Assembly: GCA_947461015.1 (NCBI GenBank)
Contig: CANHIR010000087.1
Span: forward strand, 1-7,605
From: Bacteroidota bacterium
Lineage (GTDB): Bacteria > Bacteroidota > Bacteroidia > Chitinophagales > Chitinophagaceae
Length of the DNA stretch: 7,605 nt
Direction of reading: 5' to 3'
The notes under the pieces are model-generated. The model saw only the letters and a list, made by a program, of their open reading frames with translations, was not told where the DNA came from and ran no database searches. Of the stretch, positions 1 through 6,328 are shown piece by piece. The position numbers and the translations under genes were made by a program. The stretch's first letter is position 1. Each line of letters starts with the position of its first letter.

Positions 1-29
1 CAATAGAAATAAACTTCTTAATATATTGA

Positions 30-57
30 AAGGTCATCCTGTTGGGTGGCCTTTTTT
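30..57 (+). terminator. Rho-independent terminator of an upstream gene outside the window
   Basis: A 10-bp stem (30-39 with 44-53, including two T-G pairs) closes a TGTT loop and runs into six Ts. In the + orientation this is a classic intrinsic terminator, so a + strand gene probably ends just before or at the left edge. No coding sequence for that gene can be recognised in the first 29 bases. Confidence 0.75.
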
Positions 58-61
58 ATTT

Positions 62-195
62 GTAACCCAATATTGCCGTCGCTTCGCCACTTGATTTATA
101 GTTACATTATCGGATTGCCGTCGCTTTGCTCCGGCATCCTTGAGTGGGGTGGCTTCAACCCCTTCAAAAACCTGTGGCATCGCCACTTGATTTTT
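62..195. repeat. Non-coding patch of short imperfect repeats and hairpins
   Basis: This stretch between two terminators shows no credible gene. TCGCCACTTGATTT occurs exactly at 84-97 and 180-193. ATTGCCGTCGCTT occurs exactly at 72-84 and 114-126. Three short hairpins are possible: GTCGC/GCCAC with one mismatch (78-90), an imperfect stem of about 8 bp at 112-139, and a perfect GTGGC-ATC-GCCAC (174-186). The first and third are both followed by TTGATTT, the third continuing into a T run, so it could act as a weak + strand terminator. A GGGGT/ACCCC pair (146-150 with 158-162) adds a further small stem. It may be an eroded intergenic repeat family or remnants of duplicated terminators; which one cannot be told from one locus. 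Confidence 0.55.
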
Positions 196-241
196 TTGTT
201 TCAATGTATTCGCTCAAGTAAACTTGGCTCATATTGAAAAC

Positions 242-268
242 AAAAAAACCACGAAAAATCGTGGTTTT
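242..268 (-). terminator. Rho-independent terminator of tRNA-Ser
   Basis: A perfect 10-bp inverted repeat (245-254 with 259-268) surrounds a 4-nt loop. Read on the minus strand it ends in a run of about seven Ts (248-242). It begins 8 nt beyond the encoded CCA end of the tRNA, the expected place for a terminator of a single-gene tRNA transcript. Confidence 0.85.
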
Positions 269-276
269 GAAGGGGT

Positions 277-364
<88 letters not shown>

Positions 365-368
365 GCGG

Positions 369-400
369 CAAATGTAGGGTAGGAAACCGAAATATGCAAA
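369..400 (-). promoter_or_regulatory. Bacteroidota-type promoter of tRNA-Ser
   Basis: On the minus strand TTTG (400-397) is followed by 20 nt and then TACATTTG (376-369), a perfect match to the TTTG-N-TAnnTTTG consensus of the Bacteroidota primary sigma factor. Only four bases separate the -7 box from the first base of the mature tRNA at 364. The start site should therefore fall almost on the tRNA 5' end, leaving a 5' leader of perhaps 0-3 nt. Confidence 0.85.
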
Positions 401-467
401 AAAAAAGGCCTTTTTATTCATTAATAGATATACGCTAATTAATTGACTACTAACTATCTTTACAAAA

Positions 468-479
468 AAGGAGCAAGTG
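468..479 (+). promoter_or_regulatory. Ribosome binding site and GTG start of the ABC transporter gene
   Basis: AAGGAG (468-473) lies three bases before GTG (477-479). The frame has a stop at 444-446 and no ATG until about residue 101, inside the membrane domain, so GTG is the only start that keeps the full first membrane segment. The spacing is shorter than the usual 5-9 nt. A near -7 box, TATCTTTA (455-462), lies just upstream but has no TTTG partner, so the promoter of this gene remains unclear. Confidence 0.6.
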
Positions 480-2297
480 AAAGAACTATCGGCTTTAAAT
501 GTGTTTTTTTGGAAATATCGGTTCCGATTTTTCACTGGTATTTTATTAGTAATTGCGACCAATTATTTAGCCGTTTTAGCTCCTCAAATTACTGGATATG
601 TTGTGAGTCTGGTACAGGCCAAACTTCCTGGAGGTAAGCCCGTCTCAGCCACTCAAAACGATTTAATTGTTTCTTTCATTTCTAAGTTGAGTATTCATAA
701 TCAGTTTAGTTTTGCTTCTTTAATTACATTTTGCAGTATTACTATACTGGCCTTGGCCATCATAAGGAGTGTATTTATGTTTTTTATGCGTCAAACCATT
801 ATTGTCATGAGTAGGCACATAGAGTTTGATCAAAAAAATCAGGTCTATGCCCATTATCAAAAATTAGACACCGAATTCTATAAAACGCATAGCACTGGAG
901 ATTTAATGAATAGGATGTCAGAGGATGTGAGTAGAGTAAGGATGTATACAGGACCTTCCTTAATGTATTTGATAAATCTTATTTCACTTATTGGATTTTG
1001 TTTGTTTAATATGTTTAGTAAGGATATTCGACTAAGTTTATATGTACTTGCGCCATTGCCTATTTTAGCTATTACCATTTACATTGTAAATAGTGTGATT
1101 AACAAAAAAAGCGAAGAGATACAAGGGCAACTTTCAGACTTAACAACCAATGCGCAAGAATCCTACTCAGGCATACGGGTAATTAAATCCTTTGTACAAG
1201 AATCGGCCATGTTGGGATTCTTTAAAATAAATAGTGAATTGTATCGTAAGAGTGCAGTGAGTTTAGCTAAGGTAGAGGCTTTTTACACACCAACCATGTC
1301 ATTAATGATTGGCTTAAGTACACTTCTGACCATTTATTTAGGCGGAATGCAAGCTTATCAAGATCCAAGTAAAGTAGGTACAATTATAGAGTTTGTTATT
1401 TATATTAACATGCTAACTTTTCCTGTTAGTGCTATAGGGTGGACAGCCAGTATGATTCAAAGAGCGGCTGCTTCACAAAAAAGATTAAACGAATTCTTAG
1501 CTATTAAACCAAGTATTTCAACCAAGGAAAATCCAACAAACCTGGAACATATCAGAGGAGACATTCTTTTTAATAATGTTGATTTTACCTATGTTCATTC
1601 CGGTGTTAAAGCATTATCTAATTTTGAATTATCCATTAAGGCTGGACAAAAGGTTTTAGTACTTGGAAAAACAGGTTCTGGAAAATCATCCATTGCTCAG
1701 CTTATCACAAGGATGTATGATCCCAACAATGGTGCCGTAAAAATTGACGGAGTAGATATTAGAGACATATCGGTTCAAAAATTAAGAAAACAAATTGGAT
1801 ATGTTCAACAAGATGTTTTTTTGTTTAGCGATTCAATTCATAACAATATACAATTTGGATTAGAAGTGCTTGCAGATGAGGATGAAATGTTTTTAGCCAC
1901 TAAAACGGCCAATGTGTATAATGAAATAAATCAGCTCCCTAAAAAGTTTGAAACATTAATAGGGGAAAGGGGTACTACCTTAAGTGGTGGCCAAAAACAA
2001 AGAGTTTCCATTGCAAGATCCATAATAAAAAAACCATCTATTTTTGTTTTTGACGACTGTTTAAGTGCAGTGGACGCCAAAACAGAACAGTCAATTTTAA
2101 GTAATTTGTCTAACTATATCCATGATAAAACCACAATTTTCATAACACACCGCATCTTTTATAGCTTTAAATTTGATTTAATTGTCTATTTGGAAGATGG
2201 GAAAATTGCAGAATTAGGTACCCACGAAAGTTTGTTAGCAAAAAATGGACTTTACGCGGAATTATATCGAATTCAACAAACCCATGAGGAATCATAA
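477..2297 (+). CDS. ABC exporter half-transporter (membrane domain fused to ATPase)
   Basis: This 606-aa inner-membrane protein has the layout of MsbA/MdlB/LmrA-type exporters. Six predicted membrane segments lie near residues 17-37, 78-103, 161-180, 184-205, 271-295 and 302-322. The coupling-helix region GDLMNRMSEDVSRVR (141-155) is typical of the family. The ATPase domain (about 350-606) has Walker A GKTGSGKS (397-404), Q-loop Q444/Q445, signature LSGGQ (502-506), Walker B FVFDD with D526, D-loop SAVD (530-533) and H-loop H558. The residue after Walker B is Asp527, where the catalytic Glu normally stands; this exchange is known from the degenerate subunit of heterodimeric exporters. No second half-transporter is adjacent, so the partner is either itself or encoded elsewhere. 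The substrate cannot be inferred; lipid or drug export is only the family's general theme. The gene starts with GTG and runs towards the PUR gene 72 nt downstream. Confidence 0.93.
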   Translation: MKELSALNVFFWKYRFRFFTGILLVIATNYLAVLAPQITGYVVSLVQAKLPGGKPVSATQNDLIVSFISKLSIHNQFSFASLITFCSITILALAIIRSVFMFFMRQTIIVMSRHIEFDQKNQVYAHYQKLDTEFYKTHSTGDLMNRMSEDVSRVRMYTGPSLMYLINLISLIGFCLFNMFSKDIRLSLYVLAPLPILAITIYIVNSVINKKSEEIQGQLSDLTTNAQESYSGIRVIKSFVQESAMLGFFKINSELYRKSAVSLAKVEAFYTPTMSLMIGLSTLLTIYLGGMQAYQDPSKVGTIIEFVIYINMLTFPVSAIGWTASMIQRAAASQKRLNEFLAIKPSISTKENPTNLEHIRGDILFNNVDFTYVHSGVKALSNFELSIKAGQKVLVLGKTGSGKSSIAQLITRMYDPNNGAVKIDGVDIRDISVQKLRKQIGYVQQDVFLFSDSIHNNIQFGLEVLADEDEMFLATKTANVYNEINQLPKKFETLIGERGTTLSGGQKQRVSIARSIIKKPSIFVFDDCLSAVDAKTEQSILSNLSNYIHDKTTIFITHRIFYSFKFDLIVYLEDGKIAELGTHESLLAKNGLYAELYRIQQTHEES

Positions 2298-2313
2298 ATA
2301 TTATTAAAATCTA

Positions 2314-2344
2314 AATTTCTATATTTCAATCAATTTCTATATTT
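2314..2344 (+). repeat. Tandem 13-bp repeat upstream of the PUR gene, promoter-like
   Basis: AATTTCTATATTT occurs exactly at 2314-2326 and again at 2332-2344, an 18-bp period, within the 72-bp gap before the PUR gene. Each copy contains a TATATTT that matches TAnnTTTG except at the final G. No TTTG lies about 20 nt upstream of either copy, so a promoter is possible but not demonstrated. The gap also lacks a recognisable terminator, so read-through from the ABC gene is plausible. Confidence 0.3.
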
Positions 2345-2369
2345 TAGAGATATAAATGAATTAAATATT

Positions 2370-2897
2370 ATGGAGAACGGGAATTTTGAGCAGCAAGACA
2401 GAAAAATAGAAAGTGTGTTTAGTAGCAAGATACGTGCTGGTAAAAGAAGAACTTATTTTTTTGATGTTCGAGCTACTAGAGGCAATGACTATTTTTTAAC
2501 CATCACAGAAAGTAGAAAACGATTTGACAACAATGGTTATGATCGTCATAAAATTTTCTTGTACAAAGAAGATTTTAATAAATTTTTAAAAGCCATATCG
2601 GAAGCGGTTGACTATGTGAAAACAGAATTAATGCCAGACTTTGATTTTGATGCTTTTAATCATGAAGAAGCCTATGATGCGGAGGGTAATTATATTGCAC
2701 CAGCTGGACAAGAACTTAAGCCAACAGAAAATATAGTTCCAGCCCCTGAAGTAATTGCTTTAGTAGCTGAAGCAGATCCCATTCCAGAACAGGAGATAGA
2801 TCCTGCTAGTATTACTGAGAAGAAGCCATTGGAAGCACGTGACACTCATGCAAGTCAAGGTGATAATTTAAGTAATGAAGAAGTGGACAAATGGTAA
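2370..2897 (+). CDS. PUR-alpha-like DNA/RNA-binding protein (DUF3276 family)
   Basis: The first roughly 95 of 175 residues resemble the bacterial PUR/DUF3276 family: a basic stretch (KIRAGKRRTYFFDVRATRG, 20-38), strand-forming segments (YFLTITESRKRF, 41-52), then a KIFLYKEDFNKFLKAISEAV helix region (61-80). Members carry one PUR repeat, dimerise to form a Whirly-like fold and bind single-stranded or duplex nucleic acid; the Borrelia homologue acts as a DNA- and RNA-binding regulator. Residues 96-175 form a tail rich in Glu, Asp, Pro and Ala with no recognisable domain, probably disordered, ending in EEVDKW. It is likely cytoplasmic. The ATG at 2370 has no strong Shine-Dalgarno sequence, but the PUR domain begins only about ten residues later, supporting this start. 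The TAA stop touches the stop codon of the convergent GNAT gene. Targets are unknown. Confidence 0.85.
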   Translation: MENGNFEQQDRKIESVFSSKIRAGKRRTYFFDVRATRGNDYFLTITESRKRFDNNGYDRHKIFLYKEDFNKFLKAISEAVDYVKTELMPDFDFDAFNHEEAYDAEGNYIAPAGQELKPTENIVPAPEVIALVAEADPIPEQEIDPASITEKKPLEARDTHASQGDNLSNEEVDKW

Positions 2898-3386
2898 TTA
2901 AAGGGTTTTAGTCATCCATATATCACAACCACAATGACCACTATTTCCTAAGGGTTGTTGAATTCTTGAAAAGCCCACATTTTCATAAATAGTAACGGCT
3001 TTTGAAAGTTCAGGCATGGACTCTAAATATATTTGAGTATATCCATACAATTTAGCCCAGTCCATAGCTTTATGCATTAACTGTTTTCCCAATCCGGTTC
3101 CACGGGCACTTGCTTTCAAATATAGTTTTACCAATTCGCAAGTTCCATTTGGTAAATTTTCGGTAGGGAATATACCGGCTCCTCCAACAAGTTCGCCGTT
3201 AATGGTAGCTACAAAATAGTAAGCACCATTTTCCCTAAATAATTCATAAAGTGCGTCTGTTGTTGGATCAAAATAAACGGTTCCAGGTTTATTGGCACCA
3301 AATTCTGTTAGTGCATCTCTTATTACTTTTGCCAAAGCAACATTATCGTTTGGCTCAATAGGTCTTATAATTATTTGATCACTCAT
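2898..3386 (-). CDS. GNAT-family N-acetyltransferase
   Basis: This 162-aa protein has the acetyl-CoA binding motif A of the GNAT fold, RGTGLGK (95-101), after the strand ELVKLYL (84-90). It is followed by the motif B region with YENVGF (134-139), where Tyr134 is a candidate general acid. The N-terminus IIIRPIEPNDN is a typical first strand and helix, and the full fold is present at normal length. The C-terminus has an unusual GHCGCD cluster (150-155) that could shape the acceptor site or bind a metal; that is speculation. The acceptor is unknown and could be an amino acid, small amine or protein N-terminus. It starts 10 nt after the pgi stop, so it is probably the last gene of the ltaE-pgi transcript, with no clear Shine-Dalgarno sequence of its own. 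Confidence 0.88.
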   Translation of the reverse strand: MSDQIIIRPIEPNDNVALAKVIRDALTEFGANKPGTVYFDPTTDALYELFRENGAYYFVATINGELVGGAGIFPTENLPNGTCELVKLYLKASARGTGLGKQLMHKAMDWAKLYGYTQIYLESMPELSKAVTIYENVGFSRIQQPLGNSGHCGCDIWMTKTL

Positions 3387-3396
3387 TTATAAAGGG

Positions 3397-5058
3397 TTAG
3401 TTTGCTTTTTTCCAAACTTTGAACTGATTAATTAAACCATTGGTAGAACTGTCATGACCTTTCACATTTTCCTCATTTCCCAATTCTGGTAAAATTTTAT
3501 TAGCCAATTGTTTTCCTAATTCAACCCCCCATTGGTCAAAGCTAAAAATATTCCAAATTACACCTTGGGTATAAATTTTATGTTCATAGGATGCAATTAA
3601 GAAACCTAGTGTACTAGGTGTTACTTTTTTCACCAAGAAAGAATTGGTTGGTTTATTACCAGTAAATACTTTGAAGGGTGCTAAGAATTCAATTTCTTTT
3701 GCCGATTTATTAGCAGCTGTTAATTCAGCTACCACTTCGGCTTGGGTTTTACCATTTAACAATGCTTCGGTTTGTGCAAAATAATTACTCAATAACTTAT
3801 CATGATGATCACCAATTGGATTATGCGATATTGCTGGAGCAATAAAATCACAAGGAATCACCAAAGTACCTTGGTGAATTAATTGATAGAAAGCATGTTG
3901 TCCGTTTGTACCAGGCTCTCCCCAAATTACAGGACCAGTTGCATAATTCACAGCGGTTCCTTTACGGTCAATATATTTACCATTACTTTCCATATTTCCT
4001 TGTTGGAAATAAGCAGCAAAACGATGCATGTATTGGTCGTAGGGTAGGATGGCTTCGCTTTGTGCACCAAAGAAATTCGTATACCAAATTCCCAATAAGG
4101 CCATTACGACTGGAATATTTTTATCGAAAGGAGTGGATTTAAAATGATTGTCTGCATCGTGTGCCCCTTTTAACATTGCTTCAAAATTGTCATATCCAAT
4201 TGTTAATGCAATAGATAAACCAATTGCACTCCACAATGAATATCTGCCACCAACCCAATCCCAAAATTCAAACATATTTTTGCTATCAATACCAAAAGCA
4301 TTCACCGCTTTTTCATTGGTACTTAATGCCACAAAATGTGTTGCAATATGAGCTTCTTCTTTAGCATGTGCTAAAAACCAACTCCTCGCTGTATGCGCAT
4401 TGGTCATTGTTTCCTGAGTTGTAAAAGTTTTGGAAGCAATTAAGAATAATGTTTCTTCGGGGTTTACTTTTTTCAATGTTTCAGCTATATGTGTGCCGTC
4501 TACATTACTTACAAAATGAACCTGCACGTCTTTCACCCAATATGGCTTTAAAGCTTCGGTTACCATTACTGGACCTAAATCACTTCCGCCAATACCAATA
4601 TTAACGATGCTTGTAATTTTCTTCCCCGTATATCCTTTATGTGTTCCATTGTGTATGGATTCACAAAATATTTGCATTTGCTTTAGTACACGCTTTATTG
4701 CTGGCATCACATCGGCTCCATCCACCATTACTGAAGCATCAGAGAAATTCCTTAATGCAGTATGTAAAACAGCACGAATTTCGGTTTCATTGATTGCTTG
4801 TCCAGCAAACTGAGCATCAATGGCTTCTTTTAAATTACAATCATTTGCTAATTGTAATAAAAGCTGTTTTGTTTTATCTGTGATAATATTCTTTGAATAA
4901 TCAAATAAAATTTCTGGAGTAGAAATAGAGTAGGTTTCAAATCTTTTTTCATCAGCTGCAAATAAATCGCGCATATGCTTTCGACTCATCTCTTCTTCAA
5001 AATGTTTCTTTAAAACAAACCAGGCCTGCGTCGTTGTGGGATTAATTCTTTCTAACAT
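3397..5058 (-). CDS. pgi: Glucose-6-phosphate isomerase
   Basis: This cytoplasmic enzyme interconverts glucose 6-phosphate and fructose 6-phosphate in glycolysis and gluconeogenesis. At 553 aa it is the long PGI form found in E. coli and animals. Family landmarks appear in order: the phosphate-binding segment [11 protein letters not shown] (153-163), SKTFTTQET (209-217), the signature [12 protein letters not shown] (270-281), [10 protein letters not shown] (352-361) and [16 protein letters not shown] (383-398). The catalytic residues known from animal PGI map to Arg272, Glu357, His388 and Lys516, all present, so the enzyme should be active. The ATG is preceded by a purine-rich AAGAAGAAGAC. 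It lies 38 nt after ltaE and 10 nt before the GNAT gene, implying co-transcription. No frameshift or truncation is seen. Confidence 0.98.
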   Translation of the reverse strand: MLERINPTTTQAWFVLKKHFEEEMSRKHMRDLFAADEKRFETYSISTPEILFDYSKNIITDKTKQLLLQLANDCNLKEAIDAQFAGQAINETEIRAVLHTALRNFSDASVMVDGADVMPAIKRVLKQMQIFCESIHNGTHKGYTGKKITSIVNIGIGGSDLGPVMVTEALKPYWVKDVQVHFVSNVDGTHIAETLKKVNPEETLFLIASKTFTTQETMTNAHTARSWFLAHAKEEAHIATHFVALSTNEKAVNAFGIDSKNMFEFWDWVGGRYSLWSAIGLSIALTIGYDNFEAMLKGAHDADNHFKSTPFDKNIPVVMALLGIWYTNFFGAQSEAILPYDQYMHRFAAYFQQGNMESNGKYIDRKGTAVNYATGPVIWGEPGTNGQHAFYQLIHQGTLVIPCDFIAPAISHNPIGDHHDKLLSNYFAQTEALLNGKTQAEVVAELTAANKSAKEIEFLAPFKVFTGNKPTNSFLVKKVTPSTLGFLIASYEHKIYTQGVIWNIFSFDQWGVELGKQLANKILPELGNEENVKGHDSSTNGLINQFKVWKKAN

Positions 5059-5096
5059 GTCTTCTTCTTATTATTTATAATTGCTTTCTTAATATA

Positions 5097-6110
5097 TTAA
5101 AATGCATTTATGATATCAATTGTTTTCGCTAAATCCATTTCTGTGATATCTAAATGAAATACAAATCTTACTTGAGTAGGGGTCATGGCTATTGCTAAAA
5201 TTCCTTTATCCTTTAATGCAGCCGTAAAACTTGCAGCTGTATATTTACCTTCAATGGTTGCAATCACAATATTTGTTTCTACTGGTAAAATGGATTTTAT
5301 AAATTCTTTCTTTTCTAAAACATCTCTTAATAGGGTTGCGTTTTTATGATCTTCTGCCAAACGGTCAATATGGTGATCCATTGCATAAATACCCGCAGCA
5401 GCCAAATAACCTGCTTGACGCATGCCACCTCCAAAAACCTTTCTCCAACGGCGGGCTTTTTTGATAAAGGCTGCCGATCCAACGAGAACACTACCAACTG
5501 GTGCTCCTAATCCTTTACTAAGACAAATTGAAATAGAATCAAATATGTTACCATAGTCAGTAGCCGCTTCTTTCTTTTGCACAATTGCATTAAAAATGCG
5601 CGCACCATCTAAATGAAGTGATAACTGATGATCCTGAGCCACTTTTTTAATTGCTTTAAACGCATCAAAATCATAACATGCTCCCCCTCCGCGATTGCTA
5701 GTATTTTCTAGGCTAATTAATCTTGATATGGGTTTATGTACATCTTCAGGATTGATACCAGCTAATATTTGATCCGCGTTAAGAATTCCTCTATCTCCAT
5801 GCAAAAGTTTAACAGAGCAACCTGCATTGAAAGCGATACCTCCCCCTTCATATTGATAAATATGGGATATTTCGTCACAAATTACTTCGTCACCTGCTTG
5901 TGTATGGGTTTTAATGGCCAATTGGTTGGTCATGGTTCCACTAGGGCAAAACAGACCAGCTTCCATACCAAATTTTGCAGCTGTAATTCTTTCTAATGAA
6001 TTTATACTTGGGTCTTCTCCAAATACATCATCGCCAACCGGAGCAGATTGCATAAATGCTAACATTCCAGGTGTTGGCCTAGTTACGGTATCGGATCGAT
6101 AATCAATCAT
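5097..6110 (-). CDS. ltaE: Low-specificity L-threonine aldolase (PLP-dependent)
   Basis: This fold-type I pyridoxal-phosphate enzyme cleaves L-threonine or L-allo-threonine to glycine and acetaldehyde. The 337-aa chain has the usual length and motifs: DYRSDTVTRPTPGM (3-16), GDDVFGEDPSINSLE (26-40), the cofactor phosphate region PSGTMTNQLA (56-65), His83 in DEISHIYQYEGGG, which would stack on PLP, LENTSNRGGG (134-143), HLDGARIFNA (166-175) with Asp168 contacting the pyridine nitrogen, and the Schiff-base lysine Lys199 in CLSKGLGAPVGS. The start is supported because DYRSDTVT is the standard N-terminus of the family. It is the first gene of the likely minus-strand cluster and diverges from rpoD. 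Family members can also act on other beta-hydroxy amino acids, so the exact substrate preference and stereochemistry are not fixed by sequence. Confidence 0.95.
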   Translation of the reverse strand: MIDYRSDTVTRPTPGMLAFMQSAPVGDDVFGEDPSINSLERITAAKFGMEAGLFCPSGTMTNQLAIKTHTQAGDEVICDEISHIYQYEGGGIAFNAGCSVKLLHGDRGILNADQILAGINPEDVHKPISRLISLENTSNRGGGACYDFDAFKAIKKVAQDHQLSLHLDGARIFNAIVQKKEAATDYGNIFDSISICLSKGLGAPVGSVLVGSAAFIKKARRWRKVFGGGMRQAGYLAAAGIYAMDHHIDRLAEDHKNATLLRDVLEKKEFIKSILPVETNIVIATIEGKYTAASFTAALKDKGILAIAMTPTQVRFVFHLDITEMDLAKTIDIINAF

Positions 6111-6233
6111 AAAGCGAAGATAATTCGGGAGGGGGGATTTACCTTAAAAAAGGGGCTTAAAATGATGAATTGTTGTCCCCAATTTGGCCTATTTTAGCCT
6201 TAATTTCCTACTTTAAGTGGTTAATAATCAATA
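6111..6233 (-). other. ltaE upstream region with C-tract and possible weak promoter
   Basis: This is the ltaE-proximal part of the divergent spacer. On the minus strand TATCTTCG (6122-6115), one mismatch from TAnnTTTG, ends four bases before the ltaE ATG but has no TTTG about 20 nt upstream. If used, it would give an almost leaderless mRNA. Further out are CCCCCC-T-CCC (6136-6127) and CCCC followed by six Ts (6155-6146), either of which could pair with GGGG at 6180-6177. No exact consensus promoter for ltaE was found. Confidence 0.3.
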
Positions 6234-6265
6234 TTTGCATTATTGAGGACAAAATAGTACCTTTG
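6234..6265 (+). promoter_or_regulatory. Consensus primary-sigma promoter of rpoD
   Basis: TTTG (6234-6237) is separated by 20 nt from TACCTTTG (6258-6265), a perfect fit to the Bacteroidota TTTG/TAnnTTTG promoter and with the same spacing as the tRNA-Ser promoter. The start site is predicted near 6269, giving a 5' leader of about 60 nt. Because the consensus is that of the factor encoded downstream, rpoD probably transcribes itself. Confidence 0.85.
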
Positions 6266-6296
6266 CAGACTGACAACACTATACTATTTTAGTGTT
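6251..6296 (+). repeat. Inverted repeats over the rpoD start site and leader hairpin
   Basis: AAAATAGTA (6251-6259) is perfectly inverted as TACTATTTT (6282-6290). The dyad centre is near 6270, the predicted transcription start, and its left arm overlaps the first two bases of the -7 box. Overlapping the right arm, AACACTA (6275-6281) and TAGTGTT (6290-6296) can form a perfect 7-bp RNA hairpin with an 8-nt loop. Either an operator or a leader structure is possible; both are AT-rich and may be chance. Confidence 0.35.
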
Positions 6297-6328
6297 TCAT
6301 TCGTTATATACTTAAATAAATTCTTTGC

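Noticed and set aside
15..27. TTCTTAATATATT also occurs at 5086-5098.
   Set aside because: It is a 13-nt AT-only-type match in an AT-rich genome, at functionally unrelated places; chance is the simplest explanation.
72..193. Repeat patch considered as a CRISPR array.
   Set aside because: Repeats are only 13-14 nt, irregularly spaced and mixed in order, and no cas gene is nearby.
398..415. A-run, GGCC and T-run palindrome resembling a terminator between the tRNA and the ABC gene.
   Set aside because: It is self-complementary with no room for a loop, and its A-run supplies the -33 box of the tRNA promoter. A hairpin with only GGCC at the tip would not be a convincing terminator.
2298..2369. 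Search for a terminator after the ABC transporter gene.
   Set aside because: No GC-containing hairpin followed by a T run is present; the gap is almost entirely A and T.
3906..4813. Three open frames of 67-78 codons on the + strand.
   Set aside because: They lie entirely antisense to the well-supported pgi gene and have no start-site signals or family features.
5769..6102. Two short + strand frames opposite ltaE.
   Set aside because: They are shadows of the ltaE codons; the threonine aldolase motifs on the other strand account for this region.
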